From Anaerolineaceae bacterium (GTDB lineage Bacteria > Chloroflexota > Anaerolineae > Aggregatilineales > Phototrophicaceae): a DNA stretch of 64,000 nt. A program made the position numbers and the translations under genes. The notes below the pieces were generated by a model. The model was not told the origin of the DNA and searched no databases. It saw only the letters and a program-made list of their open reading frames with translations. The stretch is from contig JACKCG010000008.1 in assembly GCA_020634135.1 (NCBI GenBank), positions 97,640 through 161,639 of the forward strand. Direction: 5' to 3'. Shown here in pieces: positions 8,517 to 16,936 of this stretch. Within the stretch, counting starts at the first letter, position 1; each line of letters opens with the position of its first letter.

Positions 8517-9587
8517 TTACATTCGCTCGCCAATCGTGACATGAACTTCACGCAGTTCGCCGCCGCGTACCACGCCTACCGGCACTTCCCGGCCAACCCG
8601 ATCCCCGCTCAGGAGCGCCAGCAGTTCATCCAGGTGTTCCACCGTGACACCGTCCAACGTGACCACCACATCCCCCAGCAGCAACCCGCCCTGTTCCGCC
8701 GGGCTGCCTGTTTCCACTGATGCCAGCAGCAGCCCCGTATCCTGTCCGAGCTGTTCCGCCAGCGCCTCTGGCAGGCGTACCGGCTGGGCGCTGATGCCCA
8801 GGAAGCCGCGCCGCATCCGGCCATGCTGGAGCAGCGTTTCCGCCACCCGCTTGATCGTCAGCGTTGGCACAGCCAGGCTCAGGCCGCGCATAAAGCCCGA
8901 TGTATTCATCCCGTAGACCCGGCCTGACGCATCCACCAGCGGGCCGCCGGAGAAGCCAGGGTACATGACGACATCAGTCTGGATAAACCCTTCCGCCGTG
9001 CTGCCCATCGTCCGCGTCCCCCACCAGGCTTCCATGCCGCCCCGGCGCTGCTTGCGGCGGGAAGCGCGTTTTTCCATATGTTCGGCGTGGCGGGCCTGGC
9101 GCTCCCGTTCATGGTGCTCATGATGTTCATGCACTTCGTGCCGGTGCCCCCCGCGACCAAACGGGAAACCGGGTGGGAATGGCATCCCTTCGGACATCAC
9201 CTCACCGCGCGCGCTGACAATACCCAGCGTGCCTTGCATATTTTGCCCCGGCCTGCCCAGCGCCAGAATCAGGTTGCCCACCTTGAGGTCGTTCTCTTCA
9301 ACCCAGTTGGGGGCAGTCAGTTCGGCCTGTACACGCAGAACAGCCACATCCGTGCCAGGGTCACGCCCGACCAGAGTCCCTGGGACGGTCTCGCCATTCG
9401 GCAGCCCGATCTGAATCTGCTCCTCATCCTGGATCACATGGTGCGCCGTGACGATCACCCCATCCGCCGCCCACACAATGCCGCTGGCGGGCAGCCGCCG
9501 CCGGGCTTCGACCCGGACGACACTCGCGCCGGCGGTTTCGACTACCCCGGCCATCTGATCGGATAACTGCTGTAAAACTTCGCTCAT
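8517..9587 (-). CDS. HtrA/DegP-like serine protease with PDZ domain and His-rich insert
   Basis: 356 residues. Trypsin-like fold: His in VTAHHVIQ (about residue 50), Asp in PGTDVAVLRV (about residue 81), Ser in YPGFSGGPLVD (about residue 215), then one PDZ domain (about residues 260-350, GFLGISAQPV). No signal peptide or membrane segment is visible, so it is probably cytoplasmic, unlike classical HtrA. Between the Asp and Ser motifs is an unusual charged insertion, about residues 143-185, with HRHEVHEHHEHHE followed by an Arg/Lys-rich stretch. This could bind metal. AAGGAG precedes the ATG. It converges on the broken LysM gene. Family assignment is firm; the role of the insert is unknown. Confidence 0.88.
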   Translation of the reverse strand: MSEVLQQLSDQMAGVVETAGASVVRVEARRRLPASGIVWAADGVIVTAHHVIQDEEQIQIGLPNGETVPGTLVGRDPGTDVAVLRVQAELTAPNWVEENDLKVGNLILALGRPGQNMQGTLGIVSARGEVMSEGMPFPPGFPFGRGGHRHEVHEHHEHHERERQARHAEHMEKRASRRKQRRGGMEAWWGTRTMGSTAEGFIQTDVVMYPGFSGGPLVDASGRVYGMNTSGFMRGLSLAVPTLTIKRVAETLLQHGRMRRGFLGISAQPVRLPEALAEQLGQDTGLLLASVETGSPAEQGGLLLGDVVVTLDGVTVEHLDELLALLSGDRVGREVPVGVVRGGELREVHVTIGERM

Positions 9588-9775
9588 TACATTGGCTCCT
9601 TGCCATATTTGTCAGTCATACTCTCGATTTCATCATGGCATAAATGCAAGCGGCGCACATCCACCTTTGAGGGAGGGTAGTACCTGCCAGAATGGGTAGG
9701 GAACCGGCAGAATGGTCGGAAATCGGACGCATTCGCTGATTCGAGCGTATCCGCTATAATGAACCCACTCAGAAC

Positions 9776-9909
9776 CTATCCGTAAATTCGTCATGCCGAC
9801 CTCACCCCTACTTGCTGCGCTCGTTTCCCCTCGCCGTCAACGGAGAGCGGAGGGAGAACCGCAGGTTCGGAAGGGGTGAGGTAAAGTATCACCATGATTT
9901 TACGGATAG
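9776..9909. repeat. MITE-like inverted-repeat element
   Basis: CTATCCGTAAA (9776-9786) is the exact reverse complement of TTTACGGATAG (9899-9909). Nested inside, CCTCACCCC (9800-9808) pairs with GGGGTGAGG (9873-9881). No coding capacity. A further copy of one end lies at 10548-10560, on the other side of the ybaK-like gene. The rest of the 9588-9946 gap shows nothing else. Confidence 0.65.
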
Positions 9910-9946
9910 ATACTTAACCGAAATCAGCACCAAGAGGGAAACGTAC

Positions 9947-10432
9947 ATGGATACCCTGACTCCCGCTGATGTCCAGGCCGCGCTGGATGGGCTTAACCTG
10001 GGCATTACGATCCGTTTTTTTGAAAATTCCACCGCCACCTCTCAGCAGGCAGCCGATAATATCGGCTGTGAACTCGGCCAGATCGTCAAAAGTCTGGCGT
10101 TCATGATTGACGGTAAGCCTGTGGTTATCCTCGCCAGCGGCGACCAACGGCTGGATGACAAGAAACTGGCGACGCTGTTTGCCGTCGGGCGCAAAAAAGT
10201 CAAAGCCGCCTCAGCCGAACAGTGCGTCACGTATTATGGTTATGCGCCCGGTGGAGTCCCGCCGCTGGCACACCGTACCCCCGGCCTGCCCATTTATATT
10301 GACGAATCGCTCCGGCGCTACGAGCAGCTTTACGCCGCTGGAGGCGCCCATAACGCCATCTTCCCCATCCGGCTGGACCAACTGGCACAGGTGACCGGCG
10401 GCACGTTTGCCGATGTGGTAAAAAGTGAGTGA
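9947..10432 (+). CDS. YbaK/EbsC-family aminoacyl-tRNA deacylase
   Basis: 161 residues from the ATG at 9947, which has AGAGGG upstream; longer in-frame extensions run into the repeat element and lack a ribosome site. The family hydrolyses mischarged aminoacyl-tRNAs such as Cys- or Ala-tRNAPro. Seen: KSLAFMIDGKPVVILASGDQRLDDKKLA with the conserved lysine after QIV (about residue 48), GYAPGGVPPLAH (about residue 102) and the C-terminal GG.H loop AAGGAHNAIFPI. Length fits the stand-alone form. Flanked on both sides by copies of the same terminal inverted repeat. Confidence 0.88.
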   Translation: MDTLTPADVQAALDGLNLGITIRFFENSTATSQQAADNIGCELGQIVKSLAFMIDGKPVVILASGDQRLDDKKLATLFAVGRKKVKAASAEQCVTYYGYAPGGVPPLAHRTPGLPIYIDESLRRYEQLYAAGGAHNAIFPIRLDQLAQVTGGTFADVVKSE

Positions 10433-10468
10433 CCCCAGGACAGGCAGCACGCAGCGATCAGGGAATCA

Positions 10469-10504
10469 AACACCCGCTGAGACACGTAACGTTCAGCGGG
10501 TGTT
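10469..10504. other. Long perfect hairpin
   Basis: AACACCCGCTGA (10469-10480) and TCAGCGGGTGTT (10493-10504) form a 12-bp stem with a 12-nt loop. No clear T run follows, so it may end the ybaK-like transcript imperfectly. Confidence 0.6.
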
Positions 10505-10506
10505 GC

Positions 10507-10532
10507 GGACAAGGGGCCTAAGCCCCCTGTCC
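10507..10532. repeat. GGGGC-TAA-GCCCC palindrome
   Basis: GGACA and GGGGC at the left pair with GCCCC and TGTCC at the right. A similar palindrome occurs at 50630-50653. Confidence 0.55.
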
Positions 10533-10544
10533 AGTCAGATCAGA

Positions 10545-10560
10545 TTGATTTTACGGATAG
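10545..10560. repeat. Solo copy of the MITE-like terminal repeat
   Basis: ATTTTACGGATAG (10548-10560) is identical to 9897-9909. It lies just before the stop codon of the Calx-beta gene. Confidence 0.6.
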
Positions 10561-10569
10561 CCGACCTGC

Positions 10570-13275
10570 TTATTGCGTAGGCGCATTTGCCACCAGGACA
10601 ACCGTTCCGGGCGCGTACAGCGTGGTGCAGGTATAGCCGGGGAAGGTGTCCGTTGTCCACGCGCTCCACAACTGCGGTTGGCGCGGCGCGCCACTGGCAT
10701 TCATGTAGATGATGTAGCCGCTGCCCTGCAGGCAGATGTTCACATCGCCCGCAAAGCCCGTCACACCAGTCGTACTGAACACATCCACCGCAGCGACCAG
10801 CCCCAGATTTAGCACATTCTGCGCGCCGATATTGCCGGCGTTGGTGATCGGGCTGCCAAGCCAGTACATATAGCTTCCACCGGCAGCGATCAGACGGCAG
10901 CCAAGTCCAGGACGATCGGCATCATTGGTGAAGTGGCTGCGTATCTTGCCGGGGTCCTCGAAGTTAACATCGGTACAGCGTGTGGCAGGTGGCGGCCCGG
11001 CAACTTCGATACCGGTGCTTGTCCCTGCCGTGCCGTCATTATCAGTGACGTTCACGACCTTGTTGTTAATCACCATCGTCGTCGGGTAATTCGCGTCGGC
11101 AGAAGTCGTGATCGCATGGCTCACGGTACAGGTATGCGCCCCTTCTACGGCTGCATCATCCACCGCCTGCACGGTAACCGTCAGCGGCCCCTGATTCGGC
11201 GCAGTGAATATCACCGGATTAGCCGATGTCACCACACACTGCGCATCGGGCGTGAGCGTGATCTCTACATCACCGGTAGGCGCTGTATTCAGCGTGAGGG
11301 TGTAATTTCCGGTTGCCCCGCCTTCCACGACGGTAACGGCTGCCGCGCTCACCGTAACACCTGGAGCGTCATTATCGGTGACATTGGCGGTCACATTGGC
11401 AATAACGACAGCAAGATATTCCGCCGCGCTGCCACCCGCGACTGCATGGCTCACGGTACAGGTATGCGCGCCTTCGTTCGCACCATCATCCACCGCCGTT
11501 ACGGTGACGGTCTGAGCGACATTCCAGTTGCCCGCCGTAAACGTCAGCGGGGAGGGCAGCGCCGTACATTGCGCATCCGGCGTGACATTGATGGTCACGT
11601 TGCCAGTGGGCATGGTGTTCAGTACAACGGTATAGGTATCCGTCGCGCCGCCTTCAGCAATATCCGTTGTGCCGCCGCTCTCGGTGACGGTGACGCCAGC
11701 TACATCATTATCGGTGATCGCCGCCGTTACACCGGCTACTGCGACACCGTTGTAGTTCGCATCGCCACTGGCCGCTGTCTGGGTAATCACACAATTATGC
11801 ACCCCTTCGGCAGCAAGATCATCCACTGCCGTCACAGTGACGGTCTGGGCGATATTCCAGTTGCCCGCCGTGAAGGTCAGCGGCACAGTCGCAACCGTAC
11901 ACTGGGCATCCGGTGTGACGGTGATCGTCACGTTAGCCGCTGGCATGGTATTCAGTACGACGGTATAGGTATCCGTCGCGCCGCCTTCGGTGATATCCGT
12001 TGTGCCGCCGCTCTCGGTGATGGTGACACCAGCGATGTCATTATCGGTGATCGCCGCCGTTACACCGGCTACTGCGATACCGTTGTAGTTCGCGTCGCCA
12101 CTGGCCGCTGTCTGGGTAATCACACAATTGTGCGCCCCTTCCACGACAACATCATCCACTGCTGTCACGGTAACGGTCTGGGCGACATTCCAGTTGCCCG
12201 CCGTGAAGGTCAGCGGCACAGTCGCAACCGTACACTGGGCATCCGGCGTAACAGTGATCGTCACGTTAGCCGTCGGCTGTGAGGTGAGAACCACCGTGTA
12301 AGTGTCGGTTGCGCCACCTTCAGCGATATTGGTCGTCCCACCGCTCTCCGTGACAGTCACACCAGCTGTGTCATTATCGGTGATCGCCGCCGTCACACCG
12401 GCGACAGCAAGGCCATTGTAACCCAGATCAGCACTGGTCGCTGTATGGGTGATGGCGCAGTTGTGCGCCCCTTCTGCCACTGCATCGTCCACTGCTGTCA
12501 CGGTAATGGTTTGAGCGACATTCCAGTTAGCTGTCGTGAAGGTTAGCGTGGGATTGCTCACTGTACACTGGGCATCCGGGGTAACATTGATGGTGACATC
12601 CGCAATCGGTTGTGAATCCAGCACAACCGTGTAAGTGTCGGTTGCGCCACCTTCAGCGATATTGGTCGTCCCACCACTCTCGGTGACGGTGACACCAATC
12701 GGCGCATCGGTGGTGACAAAGTTATCAATCAGCCAGGCATCGGCGTTGCCGCCCAGGGTCAGCACGAGTTGGTCATAAACAATCGTCCCCGGATAACTCG
12801 CATGAGCAACATGGATCCATTCACCATCAGACGGTCCATGCTCGATGTAATCGACCTCTACCCCCGAGTAATAGGCCCGCACGTACAGGCTGGCATTCAC
12901 CGTCAGGCCGCCGGTATACCGGAGGGCATAGTCGAAATCATAGCCGTTCTGCGGCACGGCAAAGTCAATGGTCAAGGTCAGAAAAGCTGCATTGTCTTGG
13001 TTCCAGAGCTGGAAGCCGGCGAACGGCAGGCCAAGAGCAGCAGAGTAATCGGCAGTAATCATGCCCGCTCCAGTCCAGGTGACATTGGCGTTGTTGAAGG
13101 CCGCCGCCGCTGTCCCAACAGGTTGTCCATCGAAGCTTTCATTAGCAAGCGCCTGGACATTGGCAACAGGCATCAGGAAGGCCAGCATCAGGAAGGCCAG
13201 CACGGTACTGTATTTCACGAACGGCGATAGATGCACTCGGTGAGTCGGTGACTCAGATTCCTTTTGATTAGACAT
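10570..13275 (-). CDS. Secreted Calx-beta repeat protein
   Basis: 901 residues from the ATG at 13275 (GGGAG ten bases upstream; the longer frame to 13332 has no ribosome site). A basic N-terminus and a hydrophobic stretch (YSTVLAFLMLAFLMP) ending near VQALA form a signal peptide. Next comes a lectin/jelly-roll-like domain of about 160 residues, then five tandem repeats of about 111 residues beginning GVTVTESGG and ending TDND, the Calx-beta type acidic, calcium-binding beta sandwich. Each repeat holds two cysteines (AQC and HNC/HTC), probably one disulfide per repeat. A unique C-terminal domain of about 145 residues with four cysteines follows. No LPxTG or membrane anchor seen. Probably a surface or matrix adhesin-like protein. 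Confidence 0.8.
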   Translation of the reverse strand: MSNQKESESPTHRVHLSPFVKYSTVLAFLMLAFLMPVANVQALANESFDGQPVGTAAAAFNNANVTWTGAGMITADYSAALGLPFAGFQLWNQDNAAFLTLTIDFAVPQNGYDFDYALRYTGGLTVNASLYVRAYYSGVEVDYIEHGPSDGEWIHVAHASYPGTIVYDQLVLTLGGNADAWLIDNFVTTDAPIGVTVTESGGTTNIAEGGATDTYTVVLDSQPIADVTINVTPDAQCTVSNPTLTFTTANWNVAQTITVTAVDDAVAEGAHNCAITHTATSADLGYNGLAVAGVTAAITDNDTAGVTVTESGGTTNIAEGGATDTYTVVLTSQPTANVTITVTPDAQCTVATVPLTFTAGNWNVAQTVTVTAVDDVVVEGAHNCVITQTAASGDANYNGIAVAGVTAAITDNDIAGVTITESGGTTDITEGGATDTYTVVLNTMPAANVTITVTPDAQCTVATVPLTFTAGNWNIAQTVTVTAVDDLAAEGVHNCVITQTAASGDANYNGVAVAGVTAAITDNDVAGVTVTESGGTTDIAEGGATDTYTVVLNTMPTGNVTINVTPDAQCTALPSPLTFTAGNWNVAQTVTVTAVDDGANEGAHTCTVSHAVAGGSAAEYLAVVIANVTANVTDNDAPGVTVSAAAVTVVEGGATGNYTLTLNTAPTGDVEITLTPDAQCVVTSANPVIFTAPNQGPLTVTVQAVDDAAVEGAHTCTVSHAITTSADANYPTTMVINNKVVNVTDNDGTAGTSTGIEVAGPPPATRCTDVNFEDPGKIRSHFTNDADRPGLGCRLIAAGGSYMYWLGSPITNAGNIGAQNVLNLGLVAAVDVFSTTGVTGFAGDVNICLQGSGYIIYMNASGAPRQPQLWSAWTTDTFPGYTCTTLYAPGTVVLVANAPTQ
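11037..12700. repeat. Tandem repeats inside the Calx-beta gene
   Basis: Five coding repeats with a period of about 333 bp; the block ATTATCGGTGA recurs at about 11040 (one base different), 11370, 11707, 12039 and 12371. The middle units are above 90% identical by eye, which points to recent duplication or gene conversion. Confidence 0.85.
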
Positions 13276-13585
13276 AGTTATAAATCTCCCGCACTCTAAT
13301 GAAGAGATGTGATACCTGAATGATACAAGCATAATGGAGGGTACTTAAAAAAACATTGCAAAACATTCAATAAAAGTTGTGATTCGGTTAGAGGCAAGCA
13401 CCTTTCCGTCCTGTTTTCCACGCCCATTCGTCCGGAATTTACGAATAATTCATATTTGGAAGGCTCCATAAAGTCAGGCCGAATCTCCATCGGTATCCCA
13501 TCACCGAATAATGGACAGGTTGAGAAACCTTGAGTACACTCGTGAGCCAGTTTGAGAAAAATCTGTTATCAAAAGGTCATGCATA
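13276..13585. promoter_or_regulatory. Divergent intergenic region
   Basis: 310 AT-richer bases between the divergent Calx-beta and pepA genes. It must contain both promoters, but I cannot name hexamers with confidence. Confidence 0.4.
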
Positions 13586-15088
13586 ATGAACATTCAAGCG
13601 GTACATGGCGCAATCCAGAACAGCGACTCCGGCGCGATCATCGTCAACCTGTTCGAAGGCCAGGCAATCAGCGGCGCAACGAAAACCGTTGATGAAGCGC
13701 TGGGCGGGGCAATCAGCGATCTGATCGCTGCGGGCGACTTCACCGGCAAGGCCGGGCAGACGGGCGTGCTCTACCCGCGCGGGGCGATTGCCGCTCAACG
13801 GGTAATTCTGGTCGGGCTGGGCACACCGGACTCCCTGTCGCTCGATTCCGTCCGGCGGGCGGCAGCGGTAGCGATCAAGAAAGCCCAGGAACTCCAGGTC
13901 AGGCAGGTGGCAACCGTCCTGCATGGCGCGGGCGGGCTGGCACTACGTGATGCGGCGCAGGCGATTGCAGAGGGTAGTCTGCTGGCCCTCTATACCTATC
14001 ATGGACAAAAGACCAGCGATGCCCCGGAAAACCTGCCGGAGTCACTGGCGGTCATAGTGCCCGACAAAGGTGATTTGCCCGCTGCCGAAGCCGGAATCCG
14101 GGATGGCGACGCCATTGCCGCCGGGGTGACCCTCGCCCGCGACCTGGGCAATCTGCCGCCGAACATCTGCACGCCAGAATATATGGCACAGACCGCCCGG
14201 ACGATGGCCCAGGCAGCCGGGCTAAAATGTGATGTGCTCGAAAAAGCCCAGATGGAAGCGCTCAAGATGGGAGCGCACCTGGCGGTTGCCCAGGGCAGCG
14301 ATACCCCGCCGCGCTTCATCATCCTGGAACACAACGCGGAACGAGCCAGTGAGCTGCCGACACTGGTGCTGGTCGGCAAGGGCGTCACTTTCGATACCGG
14401 CGGCTACAGCCTGAAAACCGGCGAAGGCATGGCGACGATGAAAAACGATATGTCCGGCGCGGCGGCGGTGATCGGCGCGATGCGGGCTATCGCCGGGCTG
14501 GGCGTCCCGCTGCACGTGGTCGGCCTCGCTCCGGCAGCGGATAATATGATTAACGGCCACGCCTATCGCCCGCAGGAAGTCATCACCGCCAGCAACGGCG
14601 TCACGATTGAGATCATCAGCACCGACGCCGAGGGCCGGATGCTGCTGGCCGATGCCCTGGTATATGCCGGGCGTTACCAACCGGACGCGGTGGTGGACAT
14701 CGCCACACTGACCGGTGCGTGTGTCGTGGCGCTCGGTTCAGGCGTTGCCGCCGGGGTGTTTAGCACCGCTGACACGCTGCGCGATAACCTTCTGGCCGCA
14801 GCAGATACTACCGGGGAAAAAGTCTGGCCGTTGCCGCTCTTCCCTGACTACGAAAAAGCCATCGAATCCCAGACTGCTGATATTAAAAACACCGGCGGGC
14901 GTACCGGTGGGGTGGGAACGTCCGCTGTTTTCTTACAGCACTTCGTGGATTACCCGGTCTGGGCGCATGTGGATATGGCGGGCATGGCGATTGATGTGCC
15001 GGAAATCCCTTATGTCCCGGCCAAAGGCTCCAGCGGCTACGGGGTGCGCCTGCTGACGGCGCTGGCGCAGCAGATGGCGGCTAAATAA
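13586..15088 (+). CDS. pepA: Leucyl aminopeptidase (M17)
   Basis: 500 residues. Cytosolic two-metal aminopeptidase releasing N-terminal residues, especially Leu. The M17 signature STDAEGRMLLADAL (about residues 347-360) holds the metal ligands Asp and Glu and the bicarbonate-site Arg. The catalytic and metal-binding lysine is in VGKGVTFDTGGYSLK (about residues 261-275), followed by MKNDMSGAA. The N-terminal macro-like domain and the C-terminal HVDMAG are present. Full family length. AAGG precedes the ATG. In some bacteria PepA also binds DNA; nothing here bears on that. Confidence 0.95.
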   Translation: MNIQAVHGAIQNSDSGAIIVNLFEGQAISGATKTVDEALGGAISDLIAAGDFTGKAGQTGVLYPRGAIAAQRVILVGLGTPDSLSLDSVRRAAAVAIKKAQELQVRQVATVLHGAGGLALRDAAQAIAEGSLLALYTYHGQKTSDAPENLPESLAVIVPDKGDLPAAEAGIRDGDAIAAGVTLARDLGNLPPNICTPEYMAQTARTMAQAAGLKCDVLEKAQMEALKMGAHLAVAQGSDTPPRFIILEHNAERASELPTLVLVGKGVTFDTGGYSLKTGEGMATMKNDMSGAAAVIGAMRAIAGLGVPLHVVGLAPAADNMINGHAYRPQEVITASNGVTIEIISTDAEGRMLLADALVYAGRYQPDAVVDIATLTGACVVALGSGVAAGVFSTADTLRDNLLAAADTTGEKVWPLPLFPDYEKAIESQTADIKNTGGRTGGVGTSAVFLQHFVDYPVWAHVDMAGMAIDVPEIPYVPAKGSSGYGVRLLTALAQQMAAK

Positions 15089-15189
15089 CCTGTAGACATT
15101 ACATTTGACCGCCTGGTGGAGGATGTCTTCGCCGTGATGGATGCTTATGAAGCAGATCAGTGTACATTGGGAGATTCAGAAACCGTATG

Positions 15190-15280
15190 GTAAGTCTGCG
15201 GGCGCGGTATACCACGCCCCTACTTGGAAATGGGTGCAAGTCGTAGGGGAGGGTCTCAGATCCTCCCCTAAAGCAACCAG
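15190..15280. repeat. GTAGGG-core intergenic palindrome
   Basis: GGTATACC, CGCCCCTAC, GTAGGGGAGG and CCTCCCC form two short hairpins in the pepA-prmC gap. Related in layout to the elements at 1069, 4366, 34875 and 48200. Confidence 0.5.
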
Positions 15281-15382
15281 GAATAATCCACTTTTCAAAT
15301 GGTCTCTCTCAAAATTTTTGTAGGAATAAGGGTTTCTGGACTTAACAGAAGAAATCCCTGGAAGAGTAAAGATCATTCAATC

Positions 15383-16234
15383 ATGCGACCAACCATCCGC
15401 GACGTTCTTCGTGCCGCCAGAAGACGCATTGCGCCAGTTTCACAATCCGCCGGGCTGGATGCTCATATCCTGCTGAGTCAGGTGCTGGGGGTTGAGCGTG
15501 CTTACCTGTTGGTATACCCAAACCACACCCTCACCGCAGATCAGCAGAATCGCTTTGAGAAGCTGGTCGAGCGCTGCGCGGCGGGCGAACCGCTGGCCTA
15601 TATCCTGGGGCGGCGCGGCTTTTATGACCGGGAGTTCATCGTCACCCCGGCGGTACTGATCCCCCGCCCGGAAACCGAACTCCTCCTGGAAGCGGCGCTC
15701 GTATTTGTCAAAGGCAAGCCCGATTCCACTGTCGTGGACGTGGGGACAGGCAGCGGGGCGCTGGCCGTCACGCTGGCGGCGCACTGCCCGGCGGCAGCGG
15801 TGTACGCGGTGGACATCAGCCCGGCGGCGCTGGCGGTGGCAAAACGCAACGCGGCAGCAAACGAGGTTGCGGAGCGCGTGACGTTTTTTGAAGGCGACCT
15901 GCTGGTGCCGCTGCTCGAACGCGGGGTGCAGATAGATGTCATCATGGCGAATCTGCCGTATGTCGCCAGTGATGACCTGCCACACCTGGCGGTTACCCGG
16001 TATGAGCCGCGCCTCGCTCTGGATGGTGGCGCGGACGGCCTCGACCTGGTGCGGCGGTTGTTGGGACAGGCTGCGGCGGCCCTGAATCCCGGCGGGCTGG
16101 TCTTACTGGAGATTGGCGCTGACCAGGGGGCGGCGGTGGAGGCCCTGGCGCGGGCGGCGTTCCCCCAGGCCGGTGTCGAAGTGCTCCCCGATTACGCCGG
16201 GTTAGACCGCATCGTTCGCATCGCCAACCCGTAA
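15383..16234 (+). CDS. prmC: Peptide chain release factor N5-glutamine methyltransferase
   Basis: 283 residues from the ATG at 15383; a longer frame to 15299 would run into the repeat region. PrmC (HemK) methylates the GGQ glutamine of RF1 and RF2. Seen: N-terminal helical domain with LDAHILLSQVLG; IPRPETELLLE (about residue 96) linking domains; SAM motif VVDVGTGSGALAVTLA (about residues 117-132); and the catalytic (N/D)PPY motif as ANLPYV, with Leu in place of the first Pro. That Leu variant occurs in other family members. prfA is not adjacent. Confidence 0.9.
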   Translation: MRPTIRDVLRAARRRIAPVSQSAGLDAHILLSQVLGVERAYLLVYPNHTLTADQQNRFEKLVERCAAGEPLAYILGRRGFYDREFIVTPAVLIPRPETELLLEAALVFVKGKPDSTVVDVGTGSGALAVTLAAHCPAAAVYAVDISPAALAVAKRNAAANEVAERVTFFEGDLLVPLLERGVQIDVIMANLPYVASDDLPHLAVTRYEPRLALDGGADGLDLVRRLLGQAAAALNPGGLVLLEIGADQGAAVEALARAAFPQAGVEVLPDYAGLDRIVRIANP

Positions 16235-16271
16235 AGGCTGGTCGCCGCTGTGACGGAGGATGAACCTTTCC

Positions 16272-16889
16272 ATGTTGGTCAAATGGATTCGCTGTTCAGT
16301 ACCTGCTGCCAGTCGCGCTGACTTCCACAAAACACAGCAGGCGTGGCAGGCATTAGCCGGACTGCCGGGATTTGTGTTGCAGGTGGGCGGCTGGAATGCC
16401 CAGGATGATTCTGAGGCGTGCATCCTGGCGGTGTGGGCAGGAAAAACGGATTACGAGTTCTTCATGCAGCATCACCATGACCGAATTACGGGGAGTTCAG
16501 GGCAGGGCAAAACCTATGACACGATTATCGTGACGTTTTTCGATGTCCTGTGGCATTCGGGGGATACCGCCGATTGGCCTGCCGCTTTCGCCGGAGCGGA
16601 GTACCTGCACATCACCCAGCACACGGTTTACCCGCAACGTGAATCGCACTTTCTGGATACCCAGCGCACCATCTGGGGGCCGGAGATGGGCGCGGCGGGG
16701 ATGAGCGCGGGGCTGGTTTCACGTTTGTCGCCGCCCGGCCAGCGCGTATACCTCACTGCCTCAGCCTGGCTGACTGATCGCCCCATGCAACAGGGGCAGA
16801 ACGCCCAGGCCGAGACGGATGTGATTTCCCGCGCTGAGCTTGCGGTCAACCTGGAGCCGCTGTGGGCCGTTACACAGATGCGCCCTTAA
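16272..16889 (+). CDS. YdbC-like (DUF4937) protein
   Basis: 205 residues from ATG at 16272; another ATG at 16260 has its GGAGG only one base away, too close to use. The N-terminal half resembles the antibiotic biosynthesis monooxygenase-like dimeric fold of DUF4937: MLVKWIRC, QVGGWNAQD, and ACILAVWAGKTDYEFFM with the following HHHDRI. Function of this family is unknown. It follows prmC by 37 bases and may be co-transcribed with it. Confidence 0.65.
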   Translation: MLVKWIRCSVPAASRADFHKTQQAWQALAGLPGFVLQVGGWNAQDDSEACILAVWAGKTDYEFFMQHHHDRITGSSGQGKTYDTIIVTFFDVLWHSGDTADWPAAFAGAEYLHITQHTVYPQRESHFLDTQRTIWGPEMGAAGMSAGLVSRLSPPGQRVYLTASAWLTDRPMQQGQNAQAETDVISRAELAVNLEPLWAVTQMRP

Positions 16890-16936
16890 ATGCCGCCCGG
16901 TTCACCCAAGGGCGGAGCAGAGAAAACTCACCCGCA

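Noticed and set aside
10933..12282. 449-residue plus-strand open frame with repeats
   Set aside because: Antisense to the Calx-beta repeats; its periodicity only mirrors them.
11037..12700. Possible CRISPR array
   Set aside because: Period is about 333 bp, coding, without short identical repeats and unique spacers.
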